Positions 16,584 through 23,965 of a DNA stretch of 64,000 nt are shown here, piece by piece; position 1 is the stretch's first letter, and every line of letters starts with the position of its first letter. Below the pieces are notes generated by a model, which worked only from the letters and a program-made list of their open reading frames with translations, was not told where the DNA came from and made no database searches. A program made the translations under genes and the position numbers. This DNA comes from Streptococcus entericus DSM 14446 (GTDB lineage Bacteria > Bacillota > Bacilli > Lactobacillales > Streptococcaceae). The stretch lies in NCBI RefSeq assembly GCF_000380025.1, contig NZ_KB904186.1, forward strand, positions 1 to 64,000. The letters run 5' to 3'.

Positions 16584-16625
16584 AATTAAAAAAGTTACAA
16601 GAAAGCTTAAACTTGTAACTTTATT
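16584..16625 (-). terminator. Terminator of the acyl-CoA dehydrogenase 1-hbd-thiolase-MFS operon
   Basis: AAGTTACAAG / CTTGTAACTT is a perfect 10-bp stem, followed on the minus strand by TTTTTAATTTC. It lies about 30 nt beyond the MFS stop codon. Confidence 0.8.
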
Positions 16626-16654
16626 GAATCATATGAAGGAAAATGGGAAATCTA

Positions 16655-17845
16655 TTAAGATTTCTTAAGCTTTTTTATAAAGTAAAGTTGGAAGAGTATC
16701 CCAATAAGAGCCATTGCAATTACAATGAAGAAGGCAAGGGTATAATCTCCGTTATTGGCAGTTTTGATGTTGGTAGCCAATTGCGGGCCAAATAGAGCAG
16801 CTACGCCGTAAGCGGTAAACATCCAACCATAGTTAGAACCTGCATTCTGAACTCCCCAATTTTCAGCAGTAATTCCAGGGAAGGCTCCAAGGAAACCACC
16901 GAAAGAAAGTGCTACCATCATTACACCAATAATACCTAAACTAGCACCAAGCGATTGATTAGAAGCAAGTAAGAATAGGCCTACTGCTATAACCATAAAC
17001 ATGGCAACAACGGTAAAATAGCGTCCAATTTTATCAGAAATCACTCCCCAGAAGATACGTCCGAAAGTATTGGCTAAACTGACTAACATTACAACCAGTA
17101 CAGGGTCGGCTAATGCGTATGTTTTGGCAATATCACTTGCCGTACCAATCATCATCATACCTCCTGTCGCTCCAAGAGTGTAAATCAGCCAGAGTAACCA
17201 GAAGTTTCCTTCTTTGAGCATTTCTTTGTAGGTCTTGCCATCTAGCACTACTTGTTCTGCTGCTCCTTTTGTTGTAGGTGCTTTTTCCATCACAATAGAA
17301 GCACCACAAATGATGACCAATAGAACCAAACCAAGAATGTTAAAGGTACGATAGACCCCTACTGAAGCAATCAAGCTCTTGATAATGGGTGAAAAGATAA
17401 TTGGGCCTGAGCCAAAGCCTGCTGCTGTCAAACCACCAGCCAAGCCCTTTTTATCAGGGAACCATTTTACAGCAACTGATGTTGCTGCACCATAGGCTGA
17501 GCCAATACCAAGCCCGAGAAGGACACCGTAAGTTACATAGAGAAGTGGAATACTAGTAGCAAATCCTGTCAAGAACATACCTAGACCGAACAAGATACCG
17601 CCTAAGAAAACAAATTTCTTTGGCCCTTGCGCATCTATTTTTGGTCCAAAAAGAATCATTCCAACAGGGACCATGGCAAAGGAAATACTGAAGGCTAGGG
17701 ATGTCTGTGACAGTTCCCAACCCTTACTGGCATTGGTTTCCAATAAGGCTGCTTGGAAAACAGACCAGGCATACCCTGTTCCCAATGAAAGGTTTGTGAG
17801 AATAGCAGCTGCTAAAATCAGCCAACGATTTGGTTGTTTCGTCAT
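16655..17845 (-). CDS. OFA-type MFS carboxylate transporter
   Basis: The 396-residue protein has twelve predicted membrane segments and reads as the oxalate/formate antiporter (OFA) branch of the major facilitator superfamily: WLILAAAILTNLSLGTGYAWSVF at the start, GLGIGSAYGAATSVAVKWFPDKKGLAGGL near 115-140, and NTFGRIFWGVISDKIGR near 255. OFA members move small carboxylates. As the last gene of an operon with thiolase and dehydrogenases, it probably brings in the acid that the pathway degrades, or exports a product. The exact substrate is unknown. Confidence 0.85.
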   Translation of the reverse strand: MTKQPNRWLILAAAILTNLSLGTGYAWSVFQAALLETNASKGWELSQTSLAFSISFAMVPVGMILFGPKIDAQGPKKFVFLGGILFGLGMFLTGFATSIPLLYVTYGVLLGLGIGSAYGAATSVAVKWFPDKKGLAGGLTAAGFGSGPIIFSPIIKSLIASVGVYRTFNILGLVLLVIICGASIVMEKAPTTKGAAEQVVLDGKTYKEMLKEGNFWLLWLIYTLGATGGMMMIGTASDIAKTYALADPVLVVMLVSLANTFGRIFWGVISDKIGRYFTVVAMFMVIAVGLFLLASNQSLGASLGIIGVMMVALSFGGFLGAFPGITAENWGVQNAGSNYGWMFTAYGVAALFGPQLATNIKTANNGDYTLAFFIVIAMALIGILFQLYFIKKLKKS

Positions 17846-17860
17846 CGCTACTACCCCCTA

Positions 17861-19039
17861 CTACCGTTCAACGATTACAGCAGTCCCCATACCGCCACCG
17901 ATACAGAGAGTTGCTAATCCACGTTTGGCATCACGTTTTTGCATTTCGTGAAGTAAAGTAACGAAGATACGAGCACCAGATGCGCCGATAGGGTGTCCTA
18001 GAGCAATTGCCCCACCATTAACGTTGACAATATCTGTGTTCAAACCGAGTTCTTGGTTGACTGCGCATGCTTGTGCTGCAAAAGCTTCATTTGATTCAAT
18101 CAAATCAAGGTCGCTGACTTTCAAGTCTGCTTTTTCTAAGGCTTTACGAGTAGCGTAGATGGGGCCACAACCCATGTATTCTGGTTCTAAACCAGCACTT
18201 GCATAGGATTTGATAGTCGCAAGGATTTCAAGTCCAAGTTCTTCCGCTTTTTCACGAGATGTTACGACCACGGCTGCTGCACCATCATTGATACCAGAAG
18301 CGTTCCCAGCTGTTACTGTACCATCTTTCTTGAAGGCAGTACGCAACTTAGCCATACCTTCCAATGACGCATTTTCACGTGGGTATTCATCCGTATCAAA
18401 TACGATTGGGTCACCCTTACGTTGCGGCACAAGAACTGGAACAATTTCTTCTTTAAAACGACCAGCTTTGACTGCTGCAACTGCTTTGCGTTGTGAATGA
18501 ACAGCAAAGGTGTCCTGTTGTTCGCGCGTGATGTTATATTTCTCAGCAACATTTTCTGCGGTGATTCCCATATGGTAATCGTCAAACGCATCCACCAAAC
18601 CATCACGCAAAAGGGTATCTACAACCTTGCTGTCGCCCATACGCGAACCCCAACGTTGTTGTTGCAGGACATACGGTGCTTGACTCATGCTTTCAGCTCC
18701 ACCTGCTACGATGATATCTGCATCCCCTAGCATAATAGCTTGCGCTGCCAATTGGATGGTTTTCAAACCTGATCCACATACTTTATTGATGGTAAATGCG
18801 GGACTTGAAATTGGAATACCTGATTTTACGCTGACTTGGCGTGCCATATTTTGGCCAAGGCCACCACTCAAGACATTCCCCAAAATGACTTCATCTACTT
18901 GTTCTGGTTTCAAGCCAGCGCGCTCAATTGCACCTTTTACCACTGTCACACCTAAATCAACTGCTGAAACATCTTTTAATGATCCACCGAAGCTACCAAT
19001 CGGTGTCCGAACTGCTGAGACAATTACTGCTTCTTTCAT
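17861..19039 (-). CDS. atoB: Acetyl-CoA acetyltransferase (thiolase II)
   Basis: The 392-residue protein matches biosynthetic/degradative thiolases. It contains the acyl-accepting cysteine in [14 protein letters not shown] near residue 88, the GH motif [19 protein letters not shown] near 340-358, and the proton-donor cysteine in [11 protein letters not shown] near 378. It interconverts acetoacetyl-CoA plus CoA with two acetyl-CoA. This is the final step of the deduced route from crotonyl-CoA. It lies 31 nt behind the hydroxyacyl-CoA dehydrogenase and 16 nt before the MFS gene. Streptococci also use a thiolase in the mevalonate pathway, but the neighbours here point to acyl-CoA degradation. 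Confidence 0.92.
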   Translation of the reverse strand: MKEAVIVSAVRTPIGSFGGSLKDVSAVDLGVTVVKGAIERAGLKPEQVDEVILGNVLSGGLGQNMARQVSVKSGIPISSPAFTINKVCGSGLKTIQLAAQAIMLGDADIIVAGGAESMSQAPYVLQQQRWGSRMGDSKVVDTLLRDGLVDAFDDYHMGITAENVAEKYNITREQQDTFAVHSQRKAVAAVKAGRFKEEIVPVLVPQRKGDPIVFDTDEYPRENASLEGMAKLRTAFKKDGTVTAGNASGINDGAAAVVVTSREKAEELGLEILATIKSYASAGLEPEYMGCGPIYATRKALEKADLKVSDLDLIESNEAFAAQACAVNQELGLNTDIVNVNGGAIALGHPIGASGARIFVTLLHEMQKRDAKRGLATLCIGGGMGTAVIVER

Positions 19040-19069
19040 ATTTTTACCTCTTTCTAACTCTGCTCTCTC

Positions 19070-19918
19070 TTAATATTTAAAGAAACCTTCGCCTGTCTTA
19101 CGGCCAAGTTTACCTGCTTCAACCATTTTCTTAAGGAGTGGTGCTGGACGGTATTTTGGATCGTTGAAACCATTGTTCAATACGTTCATGATGGCCAATA
19201 CGACATCCAAACCAATCAAATCACCAAGTGCCAATGGACCAATCGGATGGTTGGCACCCAATTTCATTGCTTCATCAATTTCTTCTGCTTCTGCCACACC
19301 TTCACCGAGCACAAAGATAGCTTCATTGATCATTGGAATCAAGATACGGTTGACAACAAATCCGTAAGAATCCGCAACACGAACCGCTGTCTTATTGATT
19401 TGACCAGCTAATTCTTCCATCAAGTGAACAGTCTCAGTTGATGTCTGGATGGCTTTAATAATTTCAACCAATTTCATCACTGGTGCAGGGTTGAAGAAAT
19501 GCAAACCAACAACTTTATCAGGACGACCTGTCGCTGCAGCGATGTCTGTAATAGAAAGTGAAGAAGTGTTCGAAGCCAGAATGGTATTTTCACCAGTGAT
19601 TTCATCCAATTGTTTGAAAATGCTGAGTTTGATATCACGGTTTTCAGTTGCTGCTTCAACAACCAATTCTACGTCTTTCGCATCTGCATAATCCACTGAA
19701 GGAATAATGCGGTCGAAGATTTCTCCCGCTTGTTCTTGTGTCAAACGCTCACGGGCTACTGAACGAGCCAATTGTTTTTGGATGCCTTTCAAACCACGTT
19801 TTACAAATTCTTCGTTGATGTCATTGAGATAAACTGTGAAACCAGATTGTGCAAATACTTGAGCAATACCGCTACCCATTTGACCTGAACCGATAATCAT
19901 TACTTTTGAAATTGTCAT
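19070..19918 (-). CDS. hbd: 3-hydroxybutyryl-CoA dehydrogenase
   Basis: The 282-residue protein has the NAD-binding [14 protein letters not shown] motif at 11-24, the catalytic-region [14 protein letters not shown] near 138, and the C-terminal domain ([15 protein letters not shown] near 185; [12 protein letters not shown]). It oxidises 3-hydroxybutyryl-CoA to acetoacetyl-CoA, feeding the thiolase encoded next. The length fits the single-function short-chain enzyme rather than the FadB fusion. It is in the middle of a four-gene operon. Confidence 0.93.
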   Translation of the reverse strand: MTISKVMIIGSGQMGSGIAQVFAQSGFTVYLNDINEEFVKRGLKGIQKQLARSVARERLTQEQAGEIFDRIIPSVDYADAKDVELVVEAATENRDIKLSIFKQLDEITGENTILASNTSSLSITDIAAATGRPDKVVGLHFFNPAPVMKLVEIIKAIQTSTETVHLMEELAGQINKTAVRVADSYGFVVNRILIPMINEAIFVLGEGVAEAEEIDEAMKLGANHPIGPLALGDLIGLDVVLAIMNVLNNGFNDPKYRPAPLLKKMVEAGKLGRKTGEGFFKY

Positions 19919-20006
19919 TGTTCTTTTCCTTTTCCTCTTAAATATTCAACAAGAAAGGAACAGTCGAATGGCATCAGCCTTTCAACCATTCCTTCACATT
20001 CCTTTT

Positions 20007-21212
20007 TTATACGAATGCACCGATACCTGTCAATTCACGAGCAACGAGCATAGCGTTGATTTCATGCGTCCCTTCGTAAGTGTAGATTGCTTCTGCGTCA
20101 GTGAAGAAGCGTGCCACCTCTGTTTCAAGAGTGATACCATTACCACCACATACTTCACGTGCCAGGGCAACTGTTTCACGCATACGAAGTGAGTTGTGCA
20201 ATTTCGCAAGAGATGAGTTGAGCATCACTTCTTGACCTTCTTCTTGCAATTCACCAATACGGACACTGTACGCAATAGCTGCTACTACGTTTGCTTGCAT
20301 ACGAGCCAATTTTTCTTGTACCAACTGGAAGCCAGCCAATTTACGGCCAAATTGCTCACGAGTTGTTGTCAAACGAAGGGCTGCATTATAAGCACCAGCT
20401 GCTGTTCCCATTGCGATGTACGCTACGTCTGCACGAGTACGGACAAAGATTTTTGCAACATCGCCGTAGCCGTTGATATTTTCAAGACGGTCAGCTTCTG
20501 CTACTTCAACATCTTTTAATGTGATGTGTCCGTTATTTACCAAACGAAGCGCAATTTTGTGTGGTACGTTTTCAACTGAAAGTCCTTCACTACCTTTTTT
20601 AACCATGAAACATTTGATTTTCTTCGTTTCTACATCACGAGCAAAGACTGGAATGAAGTCGGCTGTTTTCGCGCCACCGATCCAACGTTTTTCACCATTT
20701 AAGATCCATTTATCGCCACGGCGCTCAGCAGTTGTTGCCAAACCACCTGCGATATCTGAACCATGATCAGGCTCTGTCAAAGCAAAACAAGTTTGTGCTT
20801 GGAAGGTGCGAACAGGTGTACCGAAACGTTCTCTTTGCTCTTCATTACCACCGATAAGGATGGTGTTGTATCCCAAACCACCATGTACTGTATAGAATGT
20901 TGCTACTGAGGGATCGAAGCGAGCCATTTCAAGGTAAAGGAAAGTGTTGTAGATTTCACGTGATTTCCATTGACCTTCGCGACCTACAAATAAGTCTGGG
21001 TGATCCATGATGCGAGCTGCTGCAAATGCACCAAGAATTTCTTCACGTGGTAACAATGCTTTTTCGTAGCTCTCAATGAGAACTGGACGAATACGTTTCT
21101 CCATTTCTTCACGAAGGTGTTTCAAAACCTTCAATTCACCTTCCGTTAGCTTTTCAGCATAACCAAACAAATCCTCTGGGTACAATTCACGTGCTAATTC
21201 TTTAACTGACAT
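20007..21212 (-). CDS. Acyl-CoA dehydrogenase 1, glutaryl-CoA dehydrogenase/ACX4-like
   Basis: The 401-residue flavoprotein has the middle-domain motifs CFALTEPDHGSDIAGG near 150-165 and WILNGEKRWIGG near 180, the FAD-contact TTTREQFGRKLAGFQLVQEKLA near 285, and the catalytic glutamate in IYTYEGTHEINAML near 375-388, as in glutaryl-CoA dehydrogenases. The arginine that holds the glutaryl carboxylate in the human enzyme appears replaced (aligned segment VATFYTVHGG), so a monocarboxylic acyl-CoA is more likely. It would form the 2-enoyl-CoA used by the crotonase. It is the first gene of its operon. No electron-transfer flavoprotein genes are present in the window. Confidence 0.88.
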   Translation of the reverse strand: MSVKELARELYPEDLFGYAEKLTEGELKVLKHLREEMEKRIRPVLIESYEKALLPREEILGAFAAARIMDHPDLFVGREGQWKSREIYNTFLYLEMARFDPSVATFYTVHGGLGYNTILIGGNEEQRERFGTPVRTFQAQTCFALTEPDHGSDIAGGLATTAERRGDKWILNGEKRWIGGAKTADFIPVFARDVETKKIKCFMVKKGSEGLSVENVPHKIALRLVNNGHITLKDVEVAEADRLENINGYGDVAKIFVRTRADVAYIAMGTAAGAYNAALRLTTTREQFGRKLAGFQLVQEKLARMQANVVAAIAYSVRIGELQEEGQEVMLNSSLAKLHNSLRMRETVALAREVCGGNGITLETEVARFFTDAEAIYTYEGTHEINAMLVARELTGIGAFV

Positions 21213-21257
21213 CGTTAAAACTCCTTTTATATTTATTTTTAATATGTAATTTTTCCG

Positions 21258-21272
21258 TGTAAAGCGTTTACA
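21258..21272. promoter_or_regulatory. cre (CcpA site) of the acyl-CoA dehydrogenase 1 operon
   Basis: TGTAAAGCGTTTACA is a near-perfect palindromic catabolite response element. It lies about 18 nt downstream of the -10, a road-block position. Confidence 0.8.
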
Positions 21273-21289
21273 TTTTTGTTGACAAGTTA

Positions 21290-21318
21290 ATCATAACTCG
21301 AAAATCCTATAAAGTCTA
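21290..21318 (-). promoter_or_regulatory. Promoter of acyl-CoA dehydrogenase 1-hbd-thiolase-MFS
   Basis: TAGACT, 17 nt and TATGAT. The flank TTAA-TTAAGTAGAC closely matches the crotonase promoter (TTAATTTAAGTAGAC). Confidence 0.65.
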
Positions 21319-21339
21319 CTTAATTAAAGTTAATAGAAT

Positions 21340-21356
21340 TATAAGCTAAATTTATA
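21340..21356. promoter_or_regulatory. Dyad TATAAG-N5-TTTATA, putative LysR activator site
   Basis: It has one mismatch from the dyad at the crotonase promoter and shares its TATAAGCTA half. Its centre is 30 nt upstream of the -35, identical to that promoter. Confidence 0.6.
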
Positions 21357-21488
21357 GACGTCCAGAAATGCTTTATTTTCAATGATTTACAAGATTTCTC
21401 CTTCTCAAAATTGACTTTTATTTTTTGAAAAAATAAAAAAAGTCGATTTCTGACAATCAACTTTTCCTTTATAATTTGTGTTTTCATA

Positions 21489-21965
21489 CTAGTTTCCCAA
21501 GGCATAACTATCTGCAAAATATTCTGCTATCATGAGCTGGTGTTTATCAAAAATCGGCTCCAATTAAGCAATCTCCTCCTGGGAGAAAAAAGCAATTTCA
21601 AGTGTTTCTTCATTGTGAAAATCGGTAATGTCGTAGTCTTCCGTCTCTTCCACCTCATAAAGGATAACCACTGTTTGAGCCATGTCAGCATTTGGATAAG
21701 AGGACACATCCTTGGTGTATACATTGAGCAGACGCTTGACCTTAACTCGAATCCCTGTTTCTTCGTAAAATTCCCGTTCACAGGCGTCGACCGAACCTTC
21801 TCCTAGTTCCATAGCGCCTCCAGGTAGACCCCATTTGCCAAAATCCCCACGTTTTTGTAGTAAAATCCTACCTGCTTCATCGGTCAAAATCCCACCAGCA
21901 AAGGTCAGCATAATCTTGTCATGTCCGACTTTTGACCGGATATAAGAAATATAATCTTGCGTCAT
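21489..21965 (-). pseudogene. NUDIX hydrolase, second copy with a nonsense codon
   Basis: The frame would encode 158 residues, the same as the intact copy, but codon 134 is TAA (EEIA-stop). Reading on gives LEPIFDKHQLMIAEYFADSY then ALGN and a stop. The matching intact copy has EEID-QLALAFDSHRLMIEEY. The N-terminal third is nearly identical to the other copy and the NUDIX box is intact (GGAMELGEGSVDACEREFYEE region), so a 133-residue product could still fold in part. It directly follows dgkA. Confidence 0.75.
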
Positions 21966-22018
21966 GATGGTCCTTTCTCAGGAGAACAAAGCCCATAACT
22001 TGGGCAAAAAGATGATGA
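21805..22018. repeat. Direct repeat copy B bounding the acyl-CoA island
   Basis: This matches 9496-9709 with about 10 differences over 214 bp. Here the dgkA end is part of the intact dgkA gene, so this side is the original locus. Confidence 0.9.
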
Positions 22019-22421
22019 AGCCAACAATAACAGCTAAAAACGACATCATCAAAACCGCTCCCGCTGCCATGTCCTTAGCATTTTTTGCTCGCATGGAAAA
22101 ATGGTAATCACTCGCCAAGTCAACAACGTTTTCAATAGCTGAATTGACAATTTCCATGCAAATCACTCCAAAGATGCAAAGCAACAAAATCAGCCACTCG
22201 GTCGTAGACACCTTGAAAAACAGACCAGCAAGAAGAACTAAAGCTGCTGATAACACATGCTTTCTCATGTTGCGCTCTTGCACAAAACTTGTCTTTATGC
22301 CTGACCAAGCAAATTCAAAACTATTGATGAAATTGCTGTTTTTCCACTTTTGACGCTCTGCTTTGGGCTCAATGGGGTCAGATTTTTGATAAACCTTTAC
22401 ATCAGTCTCTTTTAAGTCCAT
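21978..22421 (-). CDS. dgkA: Diacylglycerol/undecaprenol kinase
   Basis: The 147-residue membrane protein has a soluble N-terminal stretch, three membrane segments and the conserved [15 protein letters not shown] motif near residues 89-103. In Gram-positive bacteria this family phosphorylates undecaprenol, recycling the carrier for envelope synthesis. It overlaps ybeY by 20 nt. Its 3' end ([10 protein letters not shown] and stop) is duplicated next to era, on the other side of the acyl-CoA island. Confidence 0.93.
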   Translation of the reverse strand: MDLKETDVKVYQKSDPIEPKAERQKWKNSNFINSFEFAWSGIKTSFVQERNMRKHVLSAALVLLAGLFFKVSTTEWLILLLCIFGVICMEIVNSAIENVVDLASDYHFSMRAKNAKDMAAGAVLMMSFLAVIVGFIIFLPKLWALFS

Positions 22422-22896
22422 AAGCTGTCAATATCTCCTCTTGCAAGCCAAACATTTCTGCTTCTTCTTCTGGTGTCTGATGGTCATAGCCATTGATGTG
22501 CAAAAAACCATGCACTGTTAGAAAGCCCATCTCTCGTTCGTAGGAATGGTCATACGCTAGAGCCTGCTCTGCCGCCTTGTCAATGGAGATAAATAACTCA
22601 CCGATGTAACTATCAAATTCTGCCATCATCTCCATTAAATCAGCATCTTCTGCTAACTCATCATCAAAGACAATGGGCATTTCTGGCTTATATTCTAAAC
22701 TGATGACATCGGTTGGTCGGTCTACACCGCGATAGAGCACGTTTAACTCGTGACTGCGGGCATTGTCCACAAAGGTCACTGCCATTTCCTTGCCGACCTT
22801 GCCCAACTTAGCTGCCGCAAATTCTAGAATTTCTCTAGTTTGGGTCAATATCTCCTCAGAGACCTGTCCAGTTTCATCAATGAGTTCAATATACAT
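22402..22896 (-). CDS. ybeY: Endoribonuclease YbeY
   Basis: YbeY is a zinc-dependent RNase needed for 16S rRNA 3' processing and ribosome quality control. The 164-residue protein contains the zinc motif [11 protein letters not shown] near residues 128-138. The ATG at 22896 is preferred: a GTG four codons earlier lies inside the GAGAGGTGAG ribosome binding site. A TATAAT with TG extension at 22930-22935 is a probable promoter for ybeY-dgkA. Confidence 0.95.
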   Translation of the reverse strand: MYIELIDETGQVSEEILTQTREILEFAAAKLGKVGKEMAVTFVDNARSHELNVLYRGVDRPTDVISLEYKPEMPIVFDDELAEDADLMEMMAEFDSYIGELFISIDKAAEQALAYDHSYEREMGFLTVHGFLHINGYDHQTPEEEAEMFGLQEEILTAYGLKRD

Positions 22897-22929
22897 GACA
22901 CAACTCACCTCTCTTCTTTACTTTGCCTT

Positions 22930-22958
22930 ATTATAACATACTTCCCTATAAAATGCAG
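22930..22958 (-). promoter_or_regulatory. Promoter of ybeY-dgkA
   Basis: Extended -10 TGT-TATAAT, with CTGCAT 17 nt upstream. Confidence 0.5.
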
Positions 22959-22975
22959 AAGATAAACCAAGAAAG

Positions 22976-23003
22976 AAAAGGCAGCAGACCGCCTGCCACC
23001 TTT
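22976..23003 (-). terminator. Probable terminator of the RsgA-type gene
   Basis: GGCAG / CTGCC stem followed by TTTTCTTTC on the minus strand, just behind the stop codon. The stem is short. Confidence 0.4.
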
Positions 23004-23009
23004 TTACGC

Positions 23010-23957
23010 TCATCTTGCAGTAAACTGTTTAATGTTGTCGGCCTGATAGTGATAGCGATTCAGCTTTTCCTGAGAAAGCTCACCGCTGACAACTGCTGCC
23101 TTAACCGCACAGCCAGGCTCTGTCTTGTGCTGACAGTCTGAAAACTTACAGCTGTCAGCCAAAGCCACAATATCATCAAAAAGGCTACCAGCCGAAACCG
23201 CCTCTTGACTGTCAATCCCCTTAAAACCAGGACTATCGATCAAACAGTAATCCAGCTCCTCCAAAACATGGAGGGTCGTCCCTGTCGTGGTGTGCTTGCC
23301 CTTGCCATCACGCTTCTTCACCGCCTTGGTTCGCTCCAAATCCCTCCCCAGCAAACAGTTAAGGAGGCTGGACTTTCCTGCCCCTGAAGCACCAATCATC
23401 AAACCTATGCTTTGTGGAATGAGCTGACGCTTAACCACAGCAAGGGATTGGTCATCAAAGATGCTTAAAGCTGTAAAGCGAACATGAGGATAGAGACTGG
23501 ATAAATGCGCTAATGTGTCATCCACCTGCGAACATAAATCCTTCTTAGTTAGCAGAACATGGAGTTCTTGTCCGTCCTGCTGAAAGACAAGGATAAATCG
23601 CTCTAGCTTAGATAGAGAGAAATTCTGGTCAAGCGCAATCAGGATAAAGAGCTGATCCACATTGCTAGCTAGAATCTGACTGGCTTCTAACTGACAATAG
23701 TCTTTCAGGCTATGATTAACTGCTTTTTTGACCACCTGTTCACGCGCCAACAAGCGTTCAATCACCAATCGCCCCTTCTGTTCAGTTAACTGGACAAGGT
23801 CGCCAACCACATAGTTGGGCTCTCCATAATGTTTCTTGACCGTAATCACCTCGCCTGTGACCAAACCAATTCGGTAGCTCTGCCTGGTCTCAGACACTAG
23901 TCTACCGTCTTGTTTTTGGTCTGACCTCGTTTTTAAACCATAGCCATAGTTTTCCAT
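23010..23957 (-). CDS. rsgA: Ribosome small-subunit-dependent GTPase A family protein
   Basis: The 315-residue protein is a circularly permuted GTPase: the specificity motif TKKD (near 150) comes before the P-loop GASGAGKSSLLN (near 205) and the DSPGF motif (near 250). It has an N-terminal OB-like domain and a C-terminal zinc-finger region (CKFSDCQHKTEPGCAV near 275-290). RsgA releases late assembly factors from the 30S subunit. The N-terminus (MENYGYGLKTRSDQ) resembles the longer second RsgA type seen in some Firmicutes, so this may be a paralog of a housekeeping copy outside the window. It lies just downstream of the ABC pair. Confidence 0.88.
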   Translation of the reverse strand: MENYGYGLKTRSDQKQDGRLVSETRQSYRIGLVTGEVITVKKHYGEPNYVVGDLVQLTEQKGRLVIERLLAREQVVKKAVNHSLKDYCQLEASQILASNVDQLFILIALDQNFSLSKLERFILVFQQDGQELHVLLTKKDLCSQVDDTLAHLSSLYPHVRFTALSIFDDQSLAVVKRQLIPQSIGLMIGASGAGKSSLLNCLLGRDLERTKAVKKRDGKGKHTTTGTTLHVLEELDYCLIDSPGFKGIDSQEAVSAGSLFDDIVALADSCKFSDCQHKTEPGCAVKAAVVSGELSQEKLNRYHYQADNIKQFTAR

Positions 23958-23965
23958 CAAATCAC

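Noticed and set aside
9961-21804. Island as a prophage or integrative conjugative element
   Set aside because: No integrase, relaxase, transposase or phage gene is present; only metabolic genes and one regulator.
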